DNA of 64,000 nucleotides from Dactylosporangium sp. AC04546 (GCF_022095675.1 NZ_JAHYSG010000058.1:1-64000), one strand, 5' to 3'; shown: positions 10,053-19,059, counted from the first letter of the stretch. The notes: generated by a model from the letters alone, not told the origin. A program made the numbers and translations.

Positions 10053-11195
10053 ATGGTTTTCAAGAAGCTGCTTGCCGGGTTGGGATTCGGCGGTGTCGAA
10101 GTCGACACCGTCCTGTCGCCGCAACCGGCCACGCCGGGAGGGGCGTTGACCGGGCAGGTGAACCTGCGCGCGAAAGGCGATACCGACATCAGTGGCATCC
10201 ACCTGCTCCTCGTCGCCACCGGCCAGCTCGGTGAGGTGGAACTGGCTCGTCACACCGTGTCCGGGCCGATGAACGTAACGTCCGGGGCCACGCCGTCGAT
10301 CCCGTTCACGATGGCAGTGCCTTCACATGCGCCCTTCACAGTCCTATATGGACAGCAGCTGCCCGGCATCAACATTGGTGTCCGCACCGAGGTGGCAGTG
10401 GCGTCCGGCAGCGCCAAGGGTGACTTCGACCCGGCCCGTCTGGATGCGTCTCCTGCGCATCAGCACATCATGGACGCCTTGGGGACGATCGGCTGCCGCT
10501 TCGTGCGCAACGAACTACGTCCTGGTGTCCCGTCGGGCGTCGACGTTTCTGTAGCGCAGGCGATCACGTTCCTCGCCCCGGTCCCGGAGGGGCAGCAGCC
10601 GGGCCCGCACATCCCCCAGATCGTCTTCCTCTTCACAGGTACCCACGACGGGATGACGGTGATCGCGGAACTTGCCGGGCGGCCGGGAGCCGGCGACAAG
10701 CACCATCTGTCCACCGGCGAGATGGACGAGCTGTCCGGGACAGAGGACGGCTGGATCGGTGAAGTCGACGGGTGGGTCAGCAGCATTCTGCAGAAACTGT
10801 CGCAACCTGCCCCCGTGGTACCCGGGGCGTTCCTGAACTCTGGTGCACCCGGGCATTCGCAGTCCGGCTACGCCCAGCCAGGCTACGGACGGCCCGCATA
10901 CGGATCGCACGGCCACCAGAGCTACGCCTACAACGGCCACGGCCAGCACGGCGGTTACAAGTACGGCGGCTACCAGCGTAAGCCCGGCATGGGCGTCGGT
11001 GGAATGGTCGCTGCCGGGGTCGGCGGCGCGGCACTCGGCTTTCTGGGCGGGATGGTGCTCAGCGACATGATCGGCGACGCCATGTCCCCCGATGTGGCGG
11101 ACGCCGCCGGGGCTGCCGGCATGGGCGACGCGGGCTTCGGCGAGGCCGGAGTTGACGATGGCGGGTTCGACGACTTCGGCGGCGACGAGTTCTAG
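10053..11195 (+). CDS. Spo0M-family (arrestin-like) protein with Gly/Tyr-rich tail
   Basis: 380 residues; the ATG at 10053 follows GAGGAAGGA. Residues 1-245 form the Spo0M domain: MVFKKLLAGLGFGGVEVDTV, then the typical PGGALTGQVNLRAKG beta-sandwich start and RFVRNELRPGV. Spo0M proteins are arrestin-fold proteins tied to sporulation or cell-surface control in Bacillus. The C-terminal third is unusual: a low-complexity Gly/Tyr/Gln/His run (about 265-310), a glycine-rich hydrophobic helix (about 315-345, GVGGMVAAGVGGAALGFLGG), and an acidic end (GGFDDFGGDEF). The helix could anchor it in the membrane. First gene of a Spo0M / Bax-1 / AIM24 group. Confidence 0.8.
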   Translation: MVFKKLLAGLGFGGVEVDTVLSPQPATPGGALTGQVNLRAKGDTDISGIHLLLVATGQLGEVELARHTVSGPMNVTSGATPSIPFTMAVPSHAPFTVLYGQQLPGINIGVRTEVAVASGSAKGDFDPARLDASPAHQHIMDALGTIGCRFVRNELRPGVPSGVDVSVAQAITFLAPVPEGQQPGPHIPQIVFLFTGTHDGMTVIAELAGRPGAGDKHHLSTGEMDELSGTEDGWIGEVDGWVSSILQKLSQPAPVVPGAFLNSGAPGHSQSGYAQPGYGRPAYGSHGHQSYAYNGHGQHGGYKYGGYQRKPGMGVGGMVAAGVGGAALGFLGGMVLSDMIGDAMSPDVADAAGAAGMGDAGFGEAGVDDGGFDDFGGDEF

Positions 11196-11339
11196 CCACC
11201 GCTGGGGTACGGCGGGCATGGCCGCGAACCCTGCCCGCCGTATCCGAATGGTGGCCGCACTTCCCGGTAACAGTCCCAGGGCCCAGGCCACAGCCGGGCC
11301 GACGTCCTCCGGGCCTCAGCATCGCGAAGGGATTGCTCT

Positions 11340-12122
11340 GTGAAATCGTCCAACCCAGTCCTGGGCCGCCTGTCCGCCACCGCGTACCAGCCCACCTACC
11401 AGGCACCCGGCGGGCCTGCCGGGTACGGCTACCCCGACGTCAACCCGACTGGCCACCGCGATGTGATGAGCATCGACGATGTCGTCGTCAAGACGGTGTC
11501 GCTGCTTGGCGCCGCGGTTCTGGCCGCCGCGGTGACGTGGGCGCTGGTACCGGTGCACTCGATCGGTCCGGTCTGGATCGGCTCCATGCTCGTCGGCCTG
11601 GTCCTGGGGCTGGCCATCTCGTTCGCGCAGATCACCAACCCGGTCATGCTGTTCGGCTACGCCGTGGTGGAAGGGGTCTTCCTGGGGGCGGTGTCCAAAG
11701 CCTACGAGACCCGGTGGAACGGCATCGTCCTGCTCGCCGTCATCGCCACCCTCAGCGTCTTCTTCGTCATGGCCGCGCTGTACAAGGCCCGGATCATCCG
11801 GGCCTCGGCGAAGTTCATCCGCATTGTCATCGGCGCGGCCGCCGGCCTCGCGGTCGTCATGCTGGTCAATGTCGTCATCACGATGTTCACCGGCTCGGCC
11901 GGACCACTGCGTGACGGCGGGCCGTTCGCCATCCTCTTCAGCCTCGTCTGCATCGTCGTCGCGGCGCTGATGTTCGTGGTGACGTTCAACCAGATCGAAG
12001 AAGGTATCGCGGCCGGGCTGCCCCGCAAACACGGTTGGCTCGCCGCGTTCGGCATCCTCGTCGAACTCGTCTGGCTGTACCTGGAATTCCTGCGCCTGAT
12101 CTCCTACTTCCAGGAAGACTGA
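11340..12122 (+). CDS. Bax inhibitor-1 / YccA-family membrane protein
   Basis: 260 residues from the GTG at 11340, preceded by GAAGGGA. The N-terminal 40 residues are Pro/Gly/Tyr-rich and cytoplasmic. Seven hydrophobic segments follow (about 53-75, 82-98, 103-120, 128-150, 158-182, 195-215, 228-250), with the GYAVVEGVFLGAVS and ALYKARIIRASAKF segments characteristic of actinobacterial YccA-like proteins. Bax-inhibitor-1 homologues are pH-sensitive calcium leak channels in the better-studied members (BsYetJ); the role here is unknown. It lies between the Spo0M and AIM24 genes on the same strand. Confidence 0.85.
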   Translation: MKSSNPVLGRLSATAYQPTYQAPGGPAGYGYPDVNPTGHRDVMSIDDVVVKTVSLLGAAVLAAAVTWALVPVHSIGPVWIGSMLVGLVLGLAISFAQITNPVMLFGYAVVEGVFLGAVSKAYETRWNGIVLLAVIATLSVFFVMAALYKARIIRASAKFIRIVIGAAAGLAVVMLVNVVITMFTGSAGPLRDGGPFAILFSLVCIVVAALMFVVTFNQIEEGIAAGLPRKHGWLAAFGILVELVWLYLEFLRLISYFQED

Positions 12123-12260
12123 GCAACCCTCCGGAACGGGGCCGCTGCTTGGCGTTGCCCGCACCAGGACGGCCCAGTGCGCTGCCGTGCCCGCAGCGAG
12201 CGTCACCTACCGCAACCGACTACGCGGCAACACCTCGGCCGCAACCTTGAAGGAGATGTC

Positions 12261-12926
12261 ATGCGCAGCGATCTGTTCGCCACCGAAAACCTGGAGAAAG
12301 CATCCGGCGAGCCGGGTATGCGACTGCAGAACAAGTCCATGCTGAAGGTCGACCTCGACGGCGAATGCTTCGCCCGCACCGGATCCATGGTCGCGTACCA
12401 AGGCCAGGTCCAGTTCACCGCACTCGGATCCGGTGGTGCCGCGAAATGGCTCAAGTCGAAACTGACCGGTGAGGGCGTGCCACTGATGAAACTGGCCGGC
12501 AAGGGCGACGTCATGCTCGCCGACCGGGCCAAGGAAATCCACCTCATCGACCTCGGGCCTGGTGATGCCATCACCGTCAACGGTGCCAACATCCTGGCCT
12601 TCGACACCACCGTCACGTACGACATCAAAATGGTGCAGGGCTTGGGCATGCTGTCGGCGGCCGGCATGTTCAACTGCGTGTTCACCGGCCCCGGCCGTAT
12701 CGCCATCACCACCGACGGCTACCCGCTGACCCTCACTGTCGACGAACCCACCTACGCCGACCCTCAAGCCGCCATCTGCTGGTCGGCCAACCTGCAGACC
12801 GGCTACCACCGCGCCGACCAACTCGGCCTCGGCACCCTCATCGGCCGATCCACCGGCGAAACATTCACCATGAGCTTCACCGGCCATGGCTTCGTCATCG
12901 TCCAACCCAGCGAGCAGGCGCACTGA
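12261..12926 (+). CDS. AIM24-family protein
   Basis: 221 residues from the ATG at 12261, seven bases after AAGGAG. The sequence shows the AIM24 (DUF124) beta-rich pattern: QNKSMLKVDLDGECFARTGS, MVAYQGQVQF, GDVMLADRAKEIHLIDLGPG, FDTTVTYDIKMVQG and a C-terminal FTGHGFVIVQPSE. No catalytic residues are known for this family; the yeast namesake is mitochondrial, and bacterial members are often near phage-shock or tellurite-type genes. It follows the Bax-1 gene by 138 bp and is probably co-transcribed. Confidence 0.85.
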   Translation: MRSDLFATENLEKASGEPGMRLQNKSMLKVDLDGECFARTGSMVAYQGQVQFTALGSGGAAKWLKSKLTGEGVPLMKLAGKGDVMLADRAKEIHLIDLGPGDAITVNGANILAFDTTVTYDIKMVQGLGMLSAAGMFNCVFTGPGRIAITTDGYPLTLTVDEPTYADPQAAICWSANLQTGYHRADQLGLGTLIGRSTGETFTMSFTGHGFVIVQPSEQAH

Positions 12927-13101
12927 CAGCCCGGCCCACACCGACCCGACCCCACGGCCTGCCAACCGCACGGCCCTGCCCACCCGCTCGACGAAGTCCA
13001 ATACCCCCGGGTCGCTTCACGGCGACCATCAGGTGTGGCCGCCCGGCGACAAGACGGGCAGCGACATCTGAACTGAACGTGGAAACGAGGAATGCATACC
13101 T

Positions 13102-14391
13102 GTGGGCGGCTATAGCACCCAGATCCTGCTGGTGCTCGTGTTGATCCTGCTCAACGGAGCCTTGTCCGGCAGCGAGATGGCGCTGGTCTCGCTGCGCGAG
13201 TCGCAGGTGCAACGGCTGGAGCGCACGTCCCGGGGCGGGCGGGTCTTGGCGCGTCTGTCGCGGGACCCGAACCGGTTTCTGGCGACCATCCAGATCGGTA
13301 TCACACTCGCTGGATTCCTCGCCTCGGCGTTCGCCGCCACTTCATTGGCCCAGCCGCTGATTCCGCCGCTGGGCTTCCTCGGCAGCGCCGCGGAAACGGT
13401 CGCCATCATCTCGGTCACGCTGATCCTCACGTTCGTCACACTCGTGCTCGGGGAACTCGCACCCAAACGGATCGCCATGCAACGCGCTGAAGGATGGGCG
13501 CTCGCAGTCGCTCGCCCCCTCGATTGGCTCGCCACTGCGGCGCGACCTTTCGTCTGGTTGCTCGGCCGGTCGACCAACCTGATCGTGCGGATCACCGGCG
13601 GGGATCCGGGTGCCGGCCGTGACGAGATCACCACCGAGGAGATCCGGGAGCTGGTCGTCGCGCAGCGAGGATTCACCGCACAGCAACGCGACATCATCTC
13701 CGGTGCCTTCGAGATCACTGAACGCGATCTTCGGGACATTCTGGTCCCTCACAATCGCGTCGCCACCCTGCCCGGCTCGTTGCCAATCGTTGAAGCGCTG
13801 CAGGTGCTGGCCGGCTCCGGGTACACCCGGGCCCCTGTCGTCGGCCCGGGCGGCCTCGACGACCTCATCGGCGTCGTGCACCTGCGGGACCTGCTCGCCA
13901 CTGACGGCGGCCCGACCGCCGCTGACCGGGCCCGCCAGCCGCTGCTGCTGCCCGAGACACTGCAGGTTGCCGACGCCATGCGCCGGCTACGTCACCAGCG
14001 TGAGCAATTCGCCCTCGTCGTCGACGAACACGGCTCCATCGACGGCATCGTCACGATGGAAGACATGGTCGAAGAGGTTGTCGGCGAGATCTATGACGAA
14101 ACCGACCGTGATGTCGTGGCCGTCGTCCGCGAGGCAGACGACGTCTTTCTGGTCCCGGGATCCTTCCCCGTCCACGATCTACCCGACCTTGGGATCGACG
14201 TACACAAGATTGCGGATGCGGACTACACCACGGTGGCCGGACTGGTCCTCGACCGGCTCGGCCACATCCCCACCGCGCCAGGCGAAAACGTCACCCTGCC
14301 CAGATTCACCGCTGAGATCACCGCGATCGCCGGTCGCTCCATCGCCCAGGTACGGCTACGACTCATCAACCGCAACGCCAACCGCCAGTAA
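13102..14391 (+). CDS. CNNM/HlyC-CorC family transporter-like protein (DUF21, CBS pair, CorC domain)
   Basis: 429 residues from a GTG. Residues 1-185 are the DUF21 transmembrane domain (LILLNGALSGSEMALVSLRE, LVLGELAPKRIAMQRAE). Residues 205-330 are a CBS pair (MEDMVEEVVGEIYDE marks the end of the second), and residues 340-425 the CorC_HlyC domain. Proteins of this layout export Mg2+ or Co2+ or regulate magnesium; earlier names call them hemolysin C. The start is 175 bp after the AIM24 gene and convergent with the cation diffusion facilitator at 14431. Confidence 0.9.
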   Translation: MGGYSTQILLVLVLILLNGALSGSEMALVSLRESQVQRLERTSRGGRVLARLSRDPNRFLATIQIGITLAGFLASAFAATSLAQPLIPPLGFLGSAAETVAIISVTLILTFVTLVLGELAPKRIAMQRAEGWALAVARPLDWLATAARPFVWLLGRSTNLIVRITGGDPGAGRDEITTEEIRELVVAQRGFTAQQRDIISGAFEITERDLRDILVPHNRVATLPGSLPIVEALQVLAGSGYTRAPVVGPGGLDDLIGVVHLRDLLATDGGPTAADRARQPLLLPETLQVADAMRRLRHQREQFALVVDEHGSIDGIVTMEDMVEEVVGEIYDETDRDVVAVVREADDVFLVPGSFPVHDLPDLGIDVHKIADADYTTVAGLVLDRLGHIPTAPGENVTLPRFTAEITAIAGRSIAQVRLRLINRNANRQ

Positions 14392-14430
14392 CCGGAACCG
14401 ACTTCGACTTGAGTCCTGGTTGCCGTTCCC

Positions 14431-15336
14431 CTACCGGCGGCAGCAACCGCACCGCCGGATGACACTCTGAGACAGACTCTCAACGATGGCCGGTGACGGC
14501 GCCGCGCTCAACCCGCCGCCGTCACCTGCGCGCGCATCACCCGGCGCGACCGCGACCTTGGCGGCGACCAGGAGCTCGTCCGGGCCGAGGTGCATGGTGC
14601 GCAGGTGGATGACCCGGTCGAAGCGGGGCTCGGCCACCAGCGCCTCGCGGATCTTTGCGATGTTCGCCTTCGACGCCGCCTCGCCGACGAGCAGGCTCTT
14701 GGTCTCCATCGCCAGGATCCAGGCGATCGCCACGAGCAGTACGCCGATGATGAAGGTGCCGATGCCGTCGAAGACGGCATTGCCGGCCAGCACGCTCAGG
14801 CCGACACCGAGCAGCGCGACCACCAGGCCAGTGACGGCGCCCGCGTCCTCCAGCAGGATCGCCGGCAGCTCAGGCGCCTTCGCGTGGCGGATGAACTGCC
14901 ACCAGGTCTTCGTGCCGCGCACGGCGTTCGCCGACTTCGCCGCCGTGAACAACGCGTAGCCCTCCAGTCCGACGGCGATCTCCAGGATCGCCACGGCGAC
15001 GAGCGGCGAGGTGAGCTCGTGCGGGTGGACGATCTTCTGGTACCCCTCGTAGAGCGCGAACAGCCCGCCGAGCGTGAAGAGCACGATCAAGACGATGAAC
15101 GCGTAGATGTACCGCTCCCGGGCGTAGCCGAAGGGATGCTGCTCATCGGCCTCCTGCCGGGCCCGGCGCCCACCGACCAGCAGCAGCGCCTGATTGGTGG
15201 TGTCGGCCAGGGAGTGCACCGCCTCGGCCAGCATCGACGACGAACCGGTGATCAGGGCGCCAACGCCCTTGCTCACCGCGATGCCCAGGTTCGCCACCAG
15301 GGCGGTCACGACCGCCACCTGAGGCGGAGTGCGCAT
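14431..15336 (-). CDS. Cation diffusion facilitator (CDF) family transporter
   Basis: 301 residues. Six helices are visible. The metal site is marked by HSLAD (residues 41-45) in helix 2 and by the LLEDAGAVTG acidic pair in helix 5; CDF proteins exchange Zn2+, Co2+, Fe2+ or Mn2+ for protons. The C-terminal cytoplasmic domain begins normally (LVGEAASKANIAKIREAL, TMHLGPDELLVAAKVAVAPG). It then departs from the family with a Gly/Pro stretch and the ending VIRRCGCCRR, so the last 40-50 residues of the dimerisation domain look replaced, probably by a frameshift. It may still transport. Confidence 0.8.
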   Translation of the reverse strand: MRTPPQVAVVTALVANLGIAVSKGVGALITGSSSMLAEAVHSLADTTNQALLLVGGRRARQEADEQHPFGYARERYIYAFIVLIVLFTLGGLFALYEGYQKIVHPHELTSPLVAVAILEIAVGLEGYALFTAAKSANAVRGTKTWWQFIRHAKAPELPAILLEDAGAVTGLVVALLGVGLSVLAGNAVFDGIGTFIIGVLLVAIAWILAMETKSLLVGEAASKANIAKIREALVAEPRFDRVIHLRTMHLGPDELLVAAKVAVAPGDARAGDGGGLSAAPSPAIVESLSQSVIRRCGCCRR

Positions 15337-15417
15337 CCATCAGATCTAGGGGCCGTATCGAAGTGGCTGACCGGCCTGTGGCGGACCCGGAACACCCATT
15401 TGCGATGATGCTCCGCT

Positions 15418-16314
15418 ATGGAACTATACGGGCCGTTTCGCCGCGAGGCGATTGAGCGGGGCGTTCCGGCGGATCAGGTTGACAGGTTCGCCGAGCAGCT
15501 GCGATTCGCGATCTGGGTAGGTGGCGGTGACCGCGGCGAGGATGTTGTCGGGCAGAGCGGCGGCCTGCCCCGGCTACCTGCCGGCATGGAGTGGCCGTCC
15601 GAGCGCGGAATTCCGTTGCCGTTCGTCGCGTCCCTCGACTGCGCGGCCCTTCCGAAGGTCGAGAAGCTTCCCCTGCCGGTGGACGGCTCGCTGCTCTTCT
15701 TCCTGGATCCTGAGAAAGCCTTTGACGCGTGTAGTCGCGGCTACGACGCGTACGCGCGGGTCCTGTACGTCCCCGCAGGCACCGAGACAGCGGTCCGGCA
15801 GCTGCCGTCCGACGGTGAGGTCCCGCGCCCTTACCCCGAGTACAAACTTTATGCCGAGGTCGTGCCGGAGCTGCCACCCGGGCTCGAGCCCGACGACGAG
15901 GACATGGACGACCCCCTCATGTTCGCGTCGGACACCGTGAAGCAGCTGGTCAGTGAGCTGACGCACACCGATGAACTCATCGCACTGGTCCAGGATCTCT
16001 GGCCGACGGAGATGGGCCTGTCATCCCTATGCATCGGTGGATACACGAAAAGAATCGGAGGCTCGTACTCTCCGGAGGAGCAGATGGCACGTGCCGGCCT
16101 CCGGGCCCGACTGGAGACCGAACCTGACCTTCCGCGGTCCGAGAGGATCCGCTGGCGCCGCGAAGAGGAATCCCGACTGATTCGGGAATGGGTGCCGCTC
16201 GCCCAGTTCCCCACCGAATACTTTGTTCACTTCGGACGCTTCTTGATCAGATTCGACGACCTGACCGCCGGCCGCTTCGACAAGATGCGCTCCTTCCCCG
16301 CATTCACCGAGTAG
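15418..16314 (+). CDS. YwqG-like protein (DUF1963)
   Basis: 298 residues. Features of DUF1963/YwqG proteins are visible: QSGGLPRLPAGMEWP near residue 50, then PFVASLDCAALP, GSLLFFLDPE, an acidic stretch, and YFVHFGRFLIRFDDLTAGRF at the end. These proteins have an unknown role and are often adjacent to toxin-immunity or polymorphic-toxin genes. The ATG at 15418 is the first in frame; no strong ribosome site is seen. A stand-alone gene, divergent from the CDF gene. Confidence 0.75.
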   Translation: MELYGPFRREAIERGVPADQVDRFAEQLRFAIWVGGGDRGEDVVGQSGGLPRLPAGMEWPSERGIPLPFVASLDCAALPKVEKLPLPVDGSLLFFLDPEKAFDACSRGYDAYARVLYVPAGTETAVRQLPSDGEVPRPYPEYKLYAEVVPELPPGLEPDDEDMDDPLMFASDTVKQLVSELTHTDELIALVQDLWPTEMGLSSLCIGGYTKRIGGSYSPEEQMARAGLRARLETEPDLPRSERIRWRREEESRLIREWVPLAQFPTEYFVHFGRFLIRFDDLTAGRFDKMRSFPAFTE

Positions 16315-17085
16315 GCCGAGAGAGCTACCTCTCCGACGTCGACGCAGGCCCTAGCCGGACGTGTCACCCACGTCCCGACGCTGATCCGTCACGCAAGTCC
16401 TCAGACCCGACAATGGAGCCGTGTTGGAGCCGTGTTCGGTGTCGGGTCTCGGCTGATGCTTGACGTGCCCACTGAGACGGGCTAGAGCCGCTAACAGTCG
16501 GTGACGGTGGGCGCGCCCTCATCGCGGCAGATGCGGAATCAACATCACCAAGTCGTCCACCACCGCAGGCGCCGTTGATCACACCGCAGCCGGGGGCTGT
16601 TCCCGCGCGGAACGACCCCCCGCTGGTTGCCCGGGCCACACGTGGGATGAGCTCACGGCTCGGACTCCGCCACGGGAGGGTCCTGGTAATCGGCTCACGC
16701 CGACGCAGAAAGGCTGGCGCCCACCAAGTTGGCGTAGCTTCGGACCACCTGGCCGACGGGAGCACTACCGCACGGATGATGGTCGCGTCGAGCAGGATTA
16801 CCGCCGCGAGACCGGCACCGAGTTGCTTCATGCCGATCGGATGATGGCGTTTTGAGATCAAGTGTGCGCTCATGGCATGACGGCGCGCCTCGCGTCGCCA
16901 ACGGCGCCTCCGAGCAGTCAGGACGGACCGTGACGGCCGCGTCGGCGCCATCGCGCACGGTCAGCGGCATAGCGGATGCCAAGATCCGGACGGCGCGCCA
17001 CCTGCAAGATGACATCGCCAAGCTGGTCGGACACTCCATGATCTGACCGGCGGAGGTGTTTGCTCGGCCGCAGGGTTCGGATCGA
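16315..17085. other. Long gap containing one MMPL fragment and otherwise no gene
   Basis: About 770 bp. Apart from the MMPL-like piece at 16682-16867, the frames on both strands are Arg/Ser/Pro-rich and unlike protein. A 64-codon plus-strand frame at 16852-17046 has no family resemblance and overlaps the MMPL remnant; it was not accepted. Confidence 0.5.
16682..16867 (-). pseudogene. C-terminal fragment of an MMPL-family transporter
   Basis: The minus-strand frame reads MKQLGAGLAAVILLDATIIR, AVVLPS and a Trp/Pro segment followed by LRRREP. The motif K-GxGLA-A-L-DAT-(I/V)-R-(V/L)-LP is the signature of the last helix of MMPL/SecDF-like transporters. Only about 60 codons of a 700-residue protein remain. 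It marks past loss of a larger locus here. Confidence 0.55.
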
Positions 17086-17652
17086 TCAGAGTTGGCCGAG
17101 ATCGACCTCGAATAGGAAGGGCGCGGTGAGCTTGACGACGTCGGTGAAGATTTCACCCTCGCGGTAGCGTCGGGTCGCCGGATCAAGGACGTACGTGTAG
17201 AGGAGAGGCGCACCAGTGGCCGCCTGCTCAACCCGCCAATAGAACTGAATTCCGGCCTTCGCGTACTGGTCGGCCTTGACGATCCGGTCGGTCGTCTCCG
17301 ACCCGGGAGAGACCACCTCGACCACAAGCAGCACATGCTCGGGTCGGGTCGGAGTGACATCGATGCTTTCCGCCCGGTAGACCGTCACGTCAGGACGACG
17401 GTTGTTCAGCGGCACGTCTTGAAGCCGGACATCGAAGTCGGTGTCAGCGTTCCAATCCGGCCCCGCGGCGGCATCCAGGGCGTTCGCCAGAAGCCTGGCC
17501 AGGCGGTTGTGCCGCTTGGAGGCACTCGGACTCACCAGGACCATCCCATCCACGATCTCGATGCCCGCACATTGCTCTTCTGTCCACATCGCGTATTGCT
17601 CGGCCGTAACCTGCTCATGCATCCAGGCCGGCGCGACCATCGCGGCAGTCAT
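17086..17652 (-). CDS. Uma2-family restriction-like endonuclease (DUF820)
   Basis: 188 residues from the ATG at 17652, five bases after AGGAGG; the GTG six bases earlier is too close to that site. The fold is the PD-(D/E)XK nuclease superfamily: EQYAMWTEE, EIVDGMVLVSP, the helix KRHNRLARLLANALDAA, RRPDVTVYRAE (catalytic Asp), VLLVVEVVSPGSE (Glu-x-Val strand), then DRIVKADQYAKAGIQFYW (catalytic Lys region). Uma2 genes occur in many copies in Actinobacteria and Cyanobacteria; their biological target is unknown. A solitary gene. Confidence 0.85.
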   Translation of the reverse strand: MTAAMVAPAWMHEQVTAEQYAMWTEEQCAGIEIVDGMVLVSPSASKRHNRLARLLANALDAAAGPDWNADTDFDVRLQDVPLNNRRPDVTVYRAESIDVTPTRPEHVLLVVEVVSPGSETTDRIVKADQYAKAGIQFYWRVEQAATGAPLLYTYVLDPATRRYREGEIFTDVVKLTAPFLFEVDLGQL

Positions 17653-17946
17653 ACACACCTCCTGAACGGCGATCGGCCACCGACCTCAAGATACCGTGGC
17701 TTGGCGACAAGCGGACCTACCGACACCTCTCCGCCGATCGTCCGAATTACACCACTATCTCGCACGCTCGCCCGCCGGCAGGACACGAAGCCTCGACCTC
17801 GGGGTTGCTCAGCGTGACGAGGCTCGTCCCCCGATTCCTCTGGATCTGGTGTATCCGCCTGAGCATGATCACGTTCACGCACATCAGCATGTCCGGACGC
17901 CGGCTCCATCGACTTAGCGTGACGCTCCGTGACGAGCGGATCGCGG

Positions 17947-18310
17947 CTAGTGCGGTGACCACAAACGTTCATGGTGTTGGCAGCCCAGGACGTGAGTCGC
18001 CATGCTTCCCTCATGGGCTACCGCGACGACCTGGACTCCGACGTTCAACGACTCCTCAACGAACTATGCATCAAGCTGGGGTTCTGCCTGCCACCCGATG
18101 AGAACCGTCGGCTCCAAGAGTCGCCTCCGGGCGACGTGGACAGCTTCACCGATGCGGTCATTGAGGCGGAAGGGCTGGGCGATATGAGCTACACGGACCT
18201 CCGCCGCCAGGTCCGAGAGGTCGTCGATCAGCACATGAGCCGCTGGGTGGAGAACGATCGTCGGGCGGGCGGAGCCTCAACCCGGTGAACGTTTGTGGTC
18301 ACCGCACTAG
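17947..18310. mobile_element. MITE-like 364-bp element with perfect 25-bp inverted ends
   Basis: The left end (17947-17971) begins CTAGTGCGGTGACCACAAAC; its exact reverse complement is at 18286-18310. The match is perfect over 25 bases and stops sharply on both sides. CTAG is itself a palindrome at both outer edges, so the true ends may be TGCGGTGACC... with a duplicated CTAG or TA target, as seen for IS5-family (IS427-group) elements. No transposase is inside, only one small ORF. A non-autonomous element or gene-carrying cassette mobilised in trans is the best reading. Confidence 0.65.
18013..18288 (+). CDS. Small hypothetical protein inside the inverted-repeat element
   Basis: 91 residues from the ATG at 18013; an upstream ATG at 17971 overlaps the repeat. 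The protein is highly charged and probably helical: YRDDLDSDVQRLLNELC, KLGFCLPPDENRRLQ, then DVDSFTDAVIEAEGLGD, YTDLRRQVREVVDQHMSR. Coding quality is good (GC-rich third positions, balanced composition). No family is recognised. It fills nearly the whole element between the inverted ends, so it is either the cargo or an old host gene caught between two repeats. Confidence 0.6.
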   Translation: MGYRDDLDSDVQRLLNELCIKLGFCLPPDENRRLQESPPGDVDSFTDAVIEAEGLGDMSYTDLRRQVREVVDQHMSRWVENDRRAGGASTR

Positions 18311-18537
18311 ATGAGGATGCGGCGGCGCAGGGGTCGGACCCGGGTCGACACATCCAGTAACGAGGTGGACCCGTCGGTGAACGCATGGTGACCGGCGGCC
18401 AAGACCGCCAAGTAGTGCGGGCCACCGCGGGTTCACGCTGCAACTGGCATCGCGCCACCCAGCGAAAACGCCGGCATCGGGCAGCATGCGACGGCGCTTT
18501 TCCCGACCCCCATCCAGGGGCCGGTATCGTCCCATGC

Positions 18538-18747
18538 ATGAACCCGCCAGTGCCCGTCAAGGCCCGCACTGACACGAATCCTGTCCCACCTGGCGACTTG
18601 GCCGACGTCGTCACTGCACTCGTCGCCTGTCTCGGCCTAGTCCTGCTTCTGTCGCAGGTCAGCTCCTGGTCTGTGGCGGCGGCTGGCATCGTTTGGCTCG
18701 TCGTTTCGGTCGGCTTGCTGTTTGGCGCCCGCCCGCTCCTGCGGTAG
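18538..18747 (+). CDS. Small two-helix membrane protein
   Basis: 69 residues. A Pro/Lys-rich start is followed by two hydrophobic helices (about 22-40, LADVVTALVACLGLVLLLS, and 45-63, SVAAAGIVWLVVSVGLLFGA) and the ending RPLLR. The family is not recognised. It is 57 bp upstream of another small membrane protein on the same strand, so a short operon of membrane peptides is likely. Confidence 0.5.
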   Translation: MNPPVPVKARTDTNPVPPGDLADVVTALVACLGLVLLLSQVSSWSVAAAGIVWLVVSVGLLFGARPLLR

Positions 18748-18804
18748 GAGCCTGCGTCGGCGGGCTAAAGGGCCCGCGGGGCTCCGCGCAGAGCGGAGAC
18801 CAAA

Positions 18805-19059
18805 GTGCCAAACCAATCATCCGTGTCAATCGATCTAAGTCCTCTGCCTGCCCCGTTCTGGTGGATCTTAGGCGGCATCACGAGCGCGTTTCTGCTCTTC
18901 GTGCTGCTGGCGCTGCTGGTCGCGTTGTTCGCCAGGAAGAAGTCGACCAGGAAAAACGCATGGAAGATCCTGCGCACGCTGCTGCGGTTCCTCGGCACGG
19001 CCCTGCGCGAGATCCTCGACCTGCTGCATGCCATCTTCGGCAAGGGCGGCAAGCGGTGA
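18805..19059 (+). CDS. Small single-span membrane protein with basic C-terminus
   Basis: 84 residues from a GTG. One long hydrophobic segment (about 17-43, FWWILGGITSAFLLFVLLAL) is followed by a strongly basic amphipathic region (ARKKSTRKNAWKILRTLLRF and the ending GKGGKR). Unrecognised family. Its stop overlaps the next start (GTGA), which indicates translational coupling with 19056-19580. Confidence 0.55.
   Translation: MPNQSSVSIDLSPLPAPFWWILGGITSAFLLFVLLALLVALFARKKSTRKNAWKILRTLLRFLGTALREILDLLHAIFGKGGKR

Noticed and set aside
10772..11291. Open frames antisense to the Gly/Tyr-rich tail of the Spo0M-like protein
   Set aside because: Low-complexity DNA gives long frames on the opposite strand; no start signal or motif.
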